Below, piece by piece: positions 57,031-64,000 of a stretch of DNA of 64,000 bases. The stretch covers positions 60,349-124,348 of the forward strand of contig JANQJA010000001.1 of assembly GCA_028281885.1 (NCBI GenBank), in the 5' to 3' direction. Both the position numbers and the translations under genes were made by a program. Every line of letters begins with the position of its first letter. Within the stretch, counting starts at the first letter, position 1. The notes beneath the pieces were generated by a model. It searched no databases and was not told where the DNA came from. It worked only from the letters and a program-made list of their open reading frames with translations. The DNA is from Pseudomonadales bacterium. GTDB taxonomy: Bacteria; Pseudomonadota; Gammaproteobacteria; Pseudomonadales; Azotimanducaceae.

Positions 57031-57977
57031 TGGAAATCATTCGGGGATTCGCTAACCTGCAGCCTCGTCATCGTGGTGCGGTCGTCACCATTGGTAATTT
57101 CGACGGTGTTCACTGTGGCCACCAGGCAATCCTGAGCCGTGTGCGCGACAAGGCGAGGCAGCTCGACAAGCCCTCGATGATTATCTGCTTTGAACCGCAG
57201 CCCCGGGAGTATTTTGACCCTGACAATGCGCCGCCTCGGCTCACTCGGTTCCGGGAAAAAGTGACGCAATTATCAAGATGCGGTGTCGATCTTATTCTCT
57301 GTTCCCAGTTCAATCGACGAACCCAGTCGATGCCAGCCGAACAGTTTGTTGCGTTGCTTGGAGAGCAGATCGAAACGAGCGCACTCTTTGTCGGGGACGA
57401 TTTTCGTTTTGGCGCGGATCGATCCGGCGACTTTGACATGCTGCGACGAGCGGGTGAGCAATATGGTTTTGAAGTGACCAACATGACAACGCTGGTGATG
57501 AAAGATGAGAGGGTGAGCAGCACTCGTATCCGTGAGGCGCTGCAGGCGGGAAAGTTTGAAGACGCGGAGACGTTGTTGGGTAGGCCTTATGCAATTACCG
57601 GCAATGTGGTTTATGGCAGACAACTGGGGCGAGAGCTCGGCGCCCCGACGGCGAACATTCAGCTACATCGTTATCGTGCACCGATCGATGGCATCTATGC
57701 GGTTGAGGTTGAGGGTCTGGGTGCTCGACGTCAGGGAGTCGCCAATGTAGGCGTGCGACCGACGTTAAACGAGGTTGGCGTCGAACCACTGCTTGAGGTT
57801 CATCTGTTTGACTTCGAGGGAGACATCTATGGCAAAACTGTCGATGTGATCTTTCGTCGAAAGATCCGTGAAGAGGTCAAGTTCGATAGTGTCGAGTCTC
57901 TCAAGATGCAGATAGCGAAAGATATTGAAGATGCACGTGCCTTTTTTGATCGCGCGCAGCTCGCTGCGAACCATTGA
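57030..57977 (+). CDS. ribF: Bifunctional riboflavin kinase/FAD synthetase
   Basis: 315 residues. FAD synthetase part with TIGNFDGVHCGHQAI (HxGH) and riboflavin kinase part with GRELGAPTANI and GVANVGVRPTL. ATG at 57030 overlaps murJ; the long upstream extension to 56709 is a shadow inside murJ. Confidence 0.96.
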   Translation: MEIIRGFANLQPRHRGAVVTIGNFDGVHCGHQAILSRVRDKARQLDKPSMIICFEPQPREYFDPDNAPPRLTRFREKVTQLSRCGVDLILCSQFNRRTQSMPAEQFVALLGEQIETSALFVGDDFRFGADRSGDFDMLRRAGEQYGFEVTNMTTLVMKDERVSSTRIREALQAGKFEDAETLLGRPYAITGNVVYGRQLGRELGAPTANIQLHRYRAPIDGIYAVEVEGLGARRQGVANVGVRPTLNEVGVEPLLEVHLFDFEGDIYGKTVDVIFRRKIREEVKFDSVESLKMQIAKDIEDARAFFDRAQLAANH

Positions 57978-57979
57978 TC

Positions 57980-58471
57980 ATGTGGTTCTATCTCATCAGC
58001 GTTGCCGTGGTGCTGATCGACCAGTTGCTGAAGGCGTACATGAGTCAGCTTTTGCCACTGTGTGTGCCTTATGACTGTCAGTCGATCGAAGTGTTGCCAG
58101 TGTTCCAGTTCACACTCCTGCACAACACTGGCGCTGCCTTCAGTTTTCTGGCCGATGCGGGCGGCTGGCAGCGCGGCCTGCTGGTGACCATCTCCAGTGT
58201 GGTGAGCATCGTTGTGGGGGTTTGGCTTTTTCGAGCCAGGCAGGAGCGCATGCTCGCGCTCGCCTTGGCCCTCATTCTTGGTGGTGCCGTAGGTAACCTG
58301 ATTGATCGGGTATTGATGGGCTATGTGGTTGATTTCATTGTCGTTCACTGGCGCGAGTGGTACTTTCCCGCGTTCAACATCGCCGATGCCTCAATCACTT
58401 GCGGCGCTGCACTACTGATCCTGGATACACTAATAAGGCCTGCATCAACTCGGGCGGAAACTCATGAGTAA
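57980..58471 (+). CDS. lspA: Lipoprotein signal peptidase (LspA)
   Basis: 163 residues, four transmembrane helices. Catalytic Asp pair in GYVVDFI and FNIADASI, plus GNLIDR. Cleaves prolipoprotein signal peptides. ATG at 57980 preferred over TTG at 57974; overlaps fkpB by 8 bases. Confidence 0.95.
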   Translation: MWFYLISVAVVLIDQLLKAYMSQLLPLCVPYDCQSIEVLPVFQFTLLHNTGAAFSFLADAGGWQRGLLVTISSVVSIVVGVWLFRARQERMLALALALILGGAVGNLIDRVLMGYVVDFIVVHWREWYFPAFNIADASITCGAALLILDTLIRPASTRAETHE

Positions 58472-58925
58472 AACACCGATTGGCCCCGGTACAAGGGTGA
58501 CCCTGCACTTTCGTCTTAGCCTGGCGACAGGTGAAGAAATTGATAGTACCGGCGACAGCCCGGCAGATTTTGATGTTGGTGATGGCAGGCTCCCACCCGG
58601 ATTTGAACAGGCACTGTTCGGGTTATGTGCTGGCGATGAGAGGGTCATGCCGATTCCTGCGGCGCAGGCGTTCGGTCCCTGGAATGAAGAAAACGTGCAG
58701 CAGATCAAGCGCAACCTGTTCGACCCCTCAATCGAACTTGAAGCAGGTCTTGTTGTTTCTTTTGCCGACGTGCAGCAGACGGAATTGCCCGGAGTGGTGG
58801 GTAGCTTTGATGACGAGGTGGTTGAGGTGGATTTCAATCATCCGCTGGCGGGACGTGATGTGACCTTTGAAGTTGAGATCCTGGACGTTGCCCAAGTTAG
58901 CAACGAAATTGCGAGGTCAGGCTAG
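58464..58925 (+). CDS. fkpB: FKBP-type peptidyl-prolyl cis-trans isomerase (SlyD/FkpB-like)
   Basis: 153 residues. FKBP fold with [19 protein letters not shown] and the insert-in-flap region; C-terminal [15 protein letters not shown]. Cytosolic proline isomerase and chaperone. In the usual lspA-fkpB-ispH order. Confidence 0.93.
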   Translation: MSKTPIGPGTRVTLHFRLSLATGEEIDSTGDSPADFDVGDGRLPPGFEQALFGLCAGDERVMPIPAAQAFGPWNEENVQQIKRNLFDPSIELEAGLVVSFADVQQTELPGVVGSFDDEVVEVDFNHPLAGRDVTFEVEILDVAQVSNEIARSG

Positions 58926-58926
58926 G

Positions 58927-59859
58927 ATGAAGATCAAACTCGCCACACCGCGGGGTTTCTGTGCTGGTGTGGATCGAGCAATCGAGATTGTTAACCGTGC
59001 ACTTGACCTGTACGGCGCGCCGGTCTACGTGCGACATGAGGTGGTTCACAACAGGACGGTGGTTGATGACCTGAAGCAGCGTGGTGCGATTTTCGTCGAT
59101 GAACTCAGCGAGGTGCCGGATGACGCAACTGTCATCTTCAGTGCGCACGGCGTGGCCAAGGCGGTTAGGCGTGAGGCAGATGTTCGCGGATTCCAGGTGT
59201 TTGATGCTACCTGCCCACTGGTGACGAAAGTCCACCTGGAAGTAGATCGATTCGCGCGCCAGGGCCGAGAAACCATACTGATCGGCCACGCTGGCCATCC
59301 CGAAGTCGAGGGAACGATCGGTCAGTACGAAGCAGAAGGCGGACGGCGAATGCATCTGGTTGAGGACGTCAGTGATGTGGCGTCACTCGAACTGGAGCAT
59401 CCTGAAACAGCCGCATTCGTCACCCAGACGACGCTGTCGGTGGACGACACCGCGCTGGTTATCGATGCCCTCAAGGAAAAGTATCCCGCGATTACAGGGC
59501 CGAGAAAGGACGATATTTGTTACGCTACGCAGAATCGCCAAGACGCGCTGAAACAGCTTGCACTTGAGAGTGATCTGATTCTTGTGATCGGCTCGGCGAA
59601 TAGCTCGAACTCGAATCGTCTGCGTGAGCTTGCGGAGCGAATTGGCGTTACCGCTTATCTGATTGACTCGGTGGAGCAGGTTGAATCCAGTTGGCTGGAG
59701 GGCGTCGAAACCGTCGGCATCACTTCGGGCGCAAGTGCGCCAGAATCTCTTGTCCAGCAGCTAGTCCAATGGCTCCGAGAGCAGGGCGCAACCGAAGTGA
59801 TGGATGTAGTCACTGTGGTAGAAGATATCGAATTCACGTTGCCGCGAACGCTTCGATGA
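58927..59859 (+). CDS. ispH: 4-hydroxy-3-methylbut-2-enyl diphosphate reductase
   Basis: 310 residues. Three iron-sulfur cysteines in [23 protein letters not shown] and [21 protein letters not shown] holds substrate-binding histidine. Last step of the MEP isoprenoid pathway. ATG at 58927 is one base after fkpB; extension to 58867 is unlikely. Confidence 0.97.
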   Translation: MKIKLATPRGFCAGVDRAIEIVNRALDLYGAPVYVRHEVVHNRTVVDDLKQRGAIFVDELSEVPDDATVIFSAHGVAKAVRREADVRGFQVFDATCPLVTKVHLEVDRFARQGRETILIGHAGHPEVEGTIGQYEAEGGRRMHLVEDVSDVASLELEHPETAAFVTQTTLSVDDTALVIDALKEKYPAITGPRKDDICYATQNRQDALKQLALESDLILVIGSANSSNSNRLRELAERIGVTAYLIDSVEQVESSWLEGVETVGITSGASAPESLVQQLVQWLREQGATEVMDVVTVVEDIEFTLPRTLR

Positions 59860-59867
59860 GCGGCGTG

Positions 59868-59895
59868 TTGTTGTTGTCCCGGCCTCGTCTATAAT
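59868..59895 (+). promoter_or_regulatory. Promoter of the pilin operon
   Basis: TTGTTG (59868-59873), a 16-base spacer and a perfect TATAAT (59890-59895), 28 bases before the first pilin start. Suggests separate expression from ispH. Confidence 0.55.
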
Positions 59896-59922
59896 GCGGA
59901 ACATAATTCGGGAGCTTTTGCG

Positions 59923-60306
59923 ATGAAGGATCGTGGATATACGCTGGTTGAGCTCATGGTTGTTCTGGCAATCATCGGCATTATTGCTTCAGTTGCCTAT
60001 CCCAGCTACCAGGGATATATGCGTGATACTTATCAGGGTCAGGCTATCGCGGATTTGAAGGTATGTGCGCTCGCGCTTGACCGATATTACTCCAACGGAT
60101 TTACTTATGAGGGAGCGACCGTCGACGATACCGGTGGACCTACCTGCTGGGAGTGGTCGCCTTCGGACGCGCAGAATGCTGGCGAGGCCCGTTTCCAGCT
60201 TTCGCTGCCCACGCTGACCAGGACTGACTATCTGATTCGCGCGACGCCTTTGAACGACGGGACCTGTATCGAGCTTGCTGCGGACGGTTCTCAGGACGAA
60301 TGCTGA
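59923..60306 (+). CDS. pilE: Type IV pilin (PilE-like minor/major pilin)
   Basis: 127 residues. Short basic leader, prepilin cleavage site before YTLVELMVVLAI, conserved Glu5, and a helical N-terminal domain. C-terminal half has four cysteines including one near the end, as in pilins with a D-loop. Probably PilE-type. A separate gene with its own promoter precedes the minor-pilin run. Confidence 0.87.
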   Translation: MKDRGYTLVELMVVLAIIGIIASVAYPSYQGYMRDTYQGQAIADLKVCALALDRYYSNGFTYEGATVDDTGGPTCWEWSPSDAQNAGEARFQLSLPTLTRTDYLIRATPLNDGTCIELAADGSQDEC

Positions 60307-60416
60307 CGATACTGACCACTTATCCCCTCTGATCGGCACTCTATCGGTCAAGACCCCCAATTCTGGGAAGTTTCACTAACATCTGGAGGCTGGTCCTTTT
60401 GGGCCGGGATTCGTCT

Positions 60417-60977
60417 ATGCGCAAAATACAGAGCGGCATGACCCTGCTCGAATTGATGATTGTCCTTGTGATCGCTGGTATTGCTATCAGCGCTGCGGTA
60501 CCGACGTTTCAGGGGATGATAGCTCGCAACAGGGTGGCTACGACAACGAATAGTCTGCTTCTGGCCATCAATCTGGCACGCAGCGAAGGACTGCGAGTGG
60601 GCGGTGGTGGATTTGTCGTGGCGGCGAACGATCCGGATCTGACGGTCGCAGGCGCCGACAACGAGTTCGGGGAAGGTTGGTGCGTTGCGATTCGAATCGA
60701 TGAGGACGCGGACCCGAGCTGCGAGAATGACGCAGAGTTCGAGGTCATACGCAGGTTTGATGCGCCCAACACGAGTGAAACGATGGATAGCATCGAAAAT
60801 GTGTCGTGGATTGAATTCGATGGTCTGGGTGCGATGACAGATACGAATGCCCAGCCCCGTCAGTTTGATCTGTGCAGCGATACCGTCGACGGTCGGCGGA
60901 TTTTTCTTACCGTGATCGGCAGGGCCAAGTCCCATAGCCCCGATGACGTGGACGAAGACAGGAGGCCCGAGTGCTAG
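60417..60977 (+). CDS. fimT: Minor pilin FimT/GspH type
   Basis: 186 residues. Leader MRKIQSG, then MTLLELMIVLVIAG with Glu5. FimT-like C-terminal beta region with QFDLCSDTVDGRRIF. First of the pilus minor-pilin run. ATG at 60417; the upstream TTG frame to 60399 is not needed. Confidence 0.85.
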   Translation: MRKIQSGMTLLELMIVLVIAGIAISAAVPTFQGMIARNRVATTTNSLLLAINLARSEGLRVGGGGFVVAANDPDLTVAGADNEFGEGWCVAIRIDEDADPSCENDAEFEVIRRFDAPNTSETMDSIENVSWIEFDGLGAMTDTNAQPRQFDLCSDTVDGRRIFLTVIGRAKSHSPDDVDEDRRPEC

Positions 60978-60991
60978 GAGACAGGCTTTCG

Positions 60992-61495
60992 ATGAAAACT
61001 GAGTCGGGATTTTCCTTGATTGAGGTCCTGGTGGCGGTGCTGATCGTCGCCGTTGGCGTGCTCGGAATCGCGGGTCTTCAGGTTATCAGCATGCAGATGA
61101 ACCGTAGCGCACTGTTCAGACTTGAGGCCATTCAGCTTGGTAATGACATGCTTGATCGAATGCGAGCCAATTCGGTAGGTGTTTACGAGGGTATAGGTTT
61201 CGACGACGAGCCTACGCTGACGACCAATTGCCGGCTCGAGAACTGCAATATTGCCGATCTCACCGAGTTTGATATTGCTGTATGGAAATGTTCGATCAAT
61301 CCCTTTGACGGCGACGGTGATCCTTATTCAGCCTGCGCTGATTTGGGTATTGCTGCAGCTGCGGCATTGCCGGAGGGCGCTGGCTCGATTGCACTGGCGG
61401 GCGGCGTCCATTCGGTATCCGTTCAGTGGCAGACCGACGTCGATGGAACCATTGCTTCCATCACGCTACAGGGGAGGGTGCGCAATGTACCGTAG
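60992..61495 (+). CDS. pilV: Minor pilin PilV
   Basis: 167 residues. Leader MKTESG, then FSLIEVLVAVLIVAVGVLGIAG, the extended PilV-type helix, followed by QLGNDMLDRMRAN. Starts 14 bases after fimT and overlaps pilW by 11 bases. Confidence 0.87.
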   Translation: MKTESGFSLIEVLVAVLIVAVGVLGIAGLQVISMQMNRSALFRLEAIQLGNDMLDRMRANSVGVYEGIGFDDEPTLTTNCRLENCNIADLTEFDIAVWKCSINPFDGDGDPYSACADLGIAAAAALPEGAGSIALAGGVHSVSVQWQTDVDGTIASITLQGRVRNVP

Positions 61496-62618
61496 GAATT
61501 CCAGGCGGGGTACTGCTGGCTTCTCTTTGATTGAGCTGATGATTTCACTCACGTTGGGCGCTGTGGTCACGACCGGAGTCGTCCAGTTGTTCAGTGCGAA
61601 TCAGGAGTCCTATGCGCTTTTGCAGGGGCAGTCCCGAATGCAGGAGTCCGCGCGATTCGGGTTGAGCTTTATTGGCAGCTCTGTGCGGGCGGCGCGATAC
61701 AGCGGGTGCTTTTCCTCGGTTGAAGACATGCATACCACCTTGAATGTCAATTTTGTCCCCTATTCCTTTGACATGCGCTCGGGCGTATTGGGGTACAACT
61801 CCGCTGTAGGCACCACCACGTGGCTGCCGACGTTGGCGACATTACCCAGGTCCGAAAGTGGGACCGACACCAACGTGTACACGGTCAGTGGTACCGATCT
61901 CGAAGCGGGAAATGGCATTGATACGACTGCTGTTACAGAGGGCACTGATGTTTTGACGCTGCGCAACATGGCGAACGAGGACTTTCGCCTGACCGCGGCC
62001 ATGGGTACATCGACTGAGCCGGTGGTTGTTTCAGGAATCATCGATGACCTGGGGCTGGCCGTTGATGATCTTGCCATGATTCACGATTGCGAGAAGGCGA
62101 CGATCTTTCGGGTGACGTCTCTGGCGGAAGCGGGTGGCGAAACGACCATTGGTCACGATTTAGCGGACACTGATAACTTTCGCAATACGCTTGAGAAGCT
62201 TGCTCTGGTAAATACTTACGAGGATGACGCGGCGGTCTCAAGAATCGAATCGAACACGTTCTTCATCGCCCCCGGTAGCGGCTTTAATGAAATTGGGAAT
62301 AAGCCGCTTTCCCTGTGGCGCAAGAGAGGCATTGAGGCACCCGTCGAACTCGTGGAAGGAGTTGAGAACATGCAGGTGCTCTACGGTCTCGATGTCGATG
62401 CCGATGAAATACCCAATCGGTACGCCACTGCTAACGAAGTGACTGACTGGCTGACTGTCGTTTCGGTCAGGGTCACTTTGACTGTTAACAGTATCGATGA
62501 TGTAGGTGGTACTTCGGCACCGACTCACGGGTGTGTTGCGCAGGATTGTATAGAAGACCTTGGATACGATGGTCTGGTGCGACGCGAATTTACGCAAACC
62601 TTTCATCTGAGAAATTAG
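61485..62618 (+). CDS. pilW: Minor pilin PilW
   Basis: 377 residues. Basic leader, prepilin motif before FSLIELMISLTLGAVVTTG, then PilW-type QLFSANQESYALLQGQSRMQ. Large secreted beta-rich region follows. ATG at 61485; upstream extension to 61251 is a shadow of pilV. Confidence 0.87.
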   Translation: MYRRNSRRGTAGFSLIELMISLTLGAVVTTGVVQLFSANQESYALLQGQSRMQESARFGLSFIGSSVRAARYSGCFSSVEDMHTTLNVNFVPYSFDMRSGVLGYNSAVGTTTWLPTLATLPRSESGTDTNVYTVSGTDLEAGNGIDTTAVTEGTDVLTLRNMANEDFRLTAAMGTSTEPVVVSGIIDDLGLAVDDLAMIHDCEKATIFRVTSLAEAGGETTIGHDLADTDNFRNTLEKLALVNTYEDDAAVSRIESNTFFIAPGSGFNEIGNKPLSLWRKRGIEAPVELVEGVENMQVLYGLDVDADEIPNRYATANEVTDWLTVVSVRVTLTVNSIDDVGGTSAPTHGCVAQDCIEDLGYDGLVRREFTQTFHLRN

Positions 62619-62620
62619 TG

Positions 62621-63220
62621 ATGTACGAGTCAGGCTTCAATCAGCAATCTCAACAGGGCGTCGCGCTCTTTATTTCTCTGGTGATGCTCTTGATCCTGAC
62701 GATCCTTGGGGTTTCGGCGGTGCAGACAACGGCGTTGCAGGAGCGAATGTCCAGAAACTCGCTCGACAACAATCTCGCGTTCCAGGCGGCAGAGTCGGCA
62801 ATTCGTGATGGCGAGGATTTCATCGAGGTGAATTTCAACTCACTCGTGGATTTTGGTGACTCTGACGATACCCCGCCGGCGGGTGAAGCGAATGGGCTCT
62901 ATTTTGATAACGACTGGGGAGAAACCCCAAACTGGGATGATCACGATTTGTGGGTGCTGGATCAGGCCTGTGATGACGCCAGTACCCCAGCCGGGCTAAT
63001 GACTGCAACCAATGCAGTGCCAGGCGTTTGTGTGCAACCGAAGTACATGATTGAACATGTAAAGACCGTTGTTTCCGACCAGGACCGTTTGAACCTTGAC
63101 AATATCGGCCAGGATACCGGTACGGGACGTACACAGGTCTTCCGAATCACGGCCATTGGAACAGGCGGTAGTTCTTCCGCGCACGTGATGATCCAGTCAA
63201 CGTACGGGAAGAAATTCTGA
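62621..63220 (+). CDS. pilX: Minor pilin-associated protein PilX
   Basis: 199 residues. Prepilin-like N-terminal helix QGVALFISLVMLLILTILG and AALQERMSRN-like AVQTTALQERM, a region typical of the PilX N terminus. ATG at 62621 two bases after pilW. Stop overlaps a 42-residue ORF. Confidence 0.85.
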   Translation: MYESGFNQQSQQGVALFISLVMLLILTILGVSAVQTTALQERMSRNSLDNNLAFQAAESAIRDGEDFIEVNFNSLVDFGDSDDTPPAGEANGLYFDNDWGETPNWDDHDLWVLDQACDDASTPAGLMTATNAVPGVCVQPKYMIEHVKTVVSDQDRLNLDNIGQDTGTGRTQVFRITAIGTGGSSSAHVMIQSTYGKKF

Positions 63221-63348
63221 TGAGCCCGTCAGATTTGTCGCGAGACGTCCAAGAGACCATTGCTACTGTGCGTGGCGAGTTGTGCGATTACAGCGTTACT
63301 GCCATATCGAGTGGTGTGACCCAGTTGAATTTCAGGCGGAGGTTCTGA
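63220..63348 (+). CDS. Short 42-residue ORF between pilX and the adhesin
   Basis: ATG at 63220 overlaps the pilX stop (TGATG), then runs 42 codons to TGA at 63346-63348. The protein has no signal peptide; composition is mixed, ending LNFRRRF. It may be a translational-coupling peptide or the stub of a lost pilY1 reading frame. No family recognised. Confidence 0.4.
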   Translation: MSPSDLSRDVQETIATVRGELCDYSVTAISSGVTQLNFRRRF

Positions 63349-63351
63349 GGA

Positions 63352-64000
63352 ATGATCAGAATGATACGGATCTTTGGTCTGGTAGCAGGATTTCTCCTGG
63401 CGGCTAATGTTTATGCGGTAGCACCGAATATATCCGGTACGTCTGCAACGACACAGAATGTTGATGACAACGCGACTGTTTCTCCTTTCTTGTCTGCTGT
63501 AATTACTGACTCGGATTCCAATGTGGATGTCTGTATTACTTTCACTGGGGCAAATGGTGTATTGACGAATCTGGGTGGTTTCTCTGGTGGCAGTGGTTCG
63601 TACACAGCGACCAATGTGACGCCAGGATCAGTGACGACGGATTTGCAGGCGTTGGTGTTTGATCCGACGGAAAACCAGGTGGCTCCCACGAATGTGGTGT
63701 CAACAACATTCACGATCGAGGCAAGTGATACCGGGACGGCCTGCGGTGTTCAGGCGACGGATTCTCTGACAAATGTTGATGCAACATCGATCAATGATGC
63801 ACCTGCTGGTGTGGCCGATTCTGGGGCGGGATTTGGTACTGATGAGGATTCTTCTTTTACCACCGGAAATGTACTGGCAAATGACACAGACGCAGATACT
63901 GGCGATACGCTGTCGATCCAGTCTGTGGATGGCACGAGTGCGGGTGGTGGACTGGTGTCGATCGTGGATGCGAATGCGGGGACGATCAGTTACGACCCGA
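63352..64000 (+). CDS. Large secreted adhesin with cadherin-like repeats, partial
   Basis: Open to the window end; 216 residues visible. ATG at 63352 with GGAGG about 9 bases upstream. Signal peptide MIRMIRIFGLVAGFLLAANVYA, then Thr/Ser/Asp-rich Ig-like segments, beginning with an AVITDSDSN unit and, near the end, TDEDSSFTTGNVLANDTDAD, the cadherin-like (VCBS/Cadherin_5) calcium-binding repeat start. Codon use is richer in T-ending codons than the pilin genes. It occupies the place where pilY1 usually follows pilX. Probably a very large surface protein; its C-terminal sorting signal lies outside the window. Confidence 0.75.
   Translation, partial: MIRMIRIFGLVAGFLLAANVYAVAPNISGTSATTQNVDDNATVSPFLSAVITDSDSNVDVCITFTGANGVLTNLGGFSGGSGSYTATNVTPGSVTTDLQALVFDPTENQVAPTNVVSTTFTIEASDTGTACGVQATDSLTNVDATSINDAPAGVADSGAGFGTDEDSSFTTGNVLANDTDADTGDTLSIQSVDGTSAGGGLVSIVDANAGTISYDP

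Overview
The window reads as a chromosomal segment of a moderately GC-rich (roughly mid-50s %), Gram-negative, probably marine gammaproteobacterium. Evidence for this is the conserved gammaproteobacterial blocks miaB-ybeZ-ybeY-corC-lnt-leuS-lptE-holA and rplU-rpmA-obgE-proB/rpsT/murJ-ribF-lspA-fkpB-ispH-pilin, an LPS-assembly lipoprotein, type IV pilus minor pilins, PHA phasins with PhaR, and a two-component pair resembling the proteobacterial dedicated sortase family. No species is named because none can be proved from sequence alone. No CRISPR array, rRNA, transposase or phage gene was seen.

Layout. 1-3500: the end of a Nudix hydrolase, then a minus-strand run (secreted protein, HAMP membrane protein, TPR protein, SDR oxidoreductase, DUF6489-like). 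3530-6160: PHA-granule region with two phasins and divergent phaR, sharing a TTGCATTG-type motif at both promoters, then a HAD phosphatase and a small partner. 6300-10800: a tightly coupled Gld-type ABC exporter (ATPase, permease, GldG-like, DUF4340). 10800-12230: a serine hydrolase preceded by a decayed zinc alcohol dehydrogenase remnant. 12320-22650: folK, a DUF1820 gene, miaB and the ybeZ-to-holA housekeeping block. 22760-26170: CobS-like AAA ATPase, CobT-like VWA protein and a Nudix hydrolase. 26260-32190: an oppABCDF peptide importer whose OppC carries an extra fibronectin-III-like domain. 32370-37340: a second AAA/VWA pair (MoxR/CoxE-like), ahcY and an ArsR-methyltransferase fusion with a 26-bp palindromic operator. 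38180-41340: sensor kinase and response regulator. 41600-50880: surface-glycan genes (two sulfotransferases, glycosyltransferases, deacetylase, sugar O-methyltransferase, O-antigen-ligase-like protein), interrupted by tRNA-Pro(CGG). 50890-59860: ispB and core genes. 59920-64000: pilin operon ending in a partial cadherin-like adhesin.

How genes work together. PhaR probably represses the phasins and itself. The ArsR-methyltransferase fusion probably governs ahcY and thus S-adenosylhomocysteine clearance. The opp genes form one overlapping operon importing peptides. The glycan cluster probably builds and sulfates a secreted or lipid-linked saccharide, and the adjacent sensor pair is a candidate envelope regulator. 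The minor-pilin operon appears to deliver, or be co-expressed with, a large secreted repeat adhesin where pilY1 would usually lie.

The most unusual items are the alcohol dehydrogenase remnant at 12006-12229 (three frames, internal deletion), the enlarged OppC, the two AAA/VWA chaperone-like pairs without their classical partner enzymes in view, the sensor pair without its sortase, and the adhesin in the pilY1 position.
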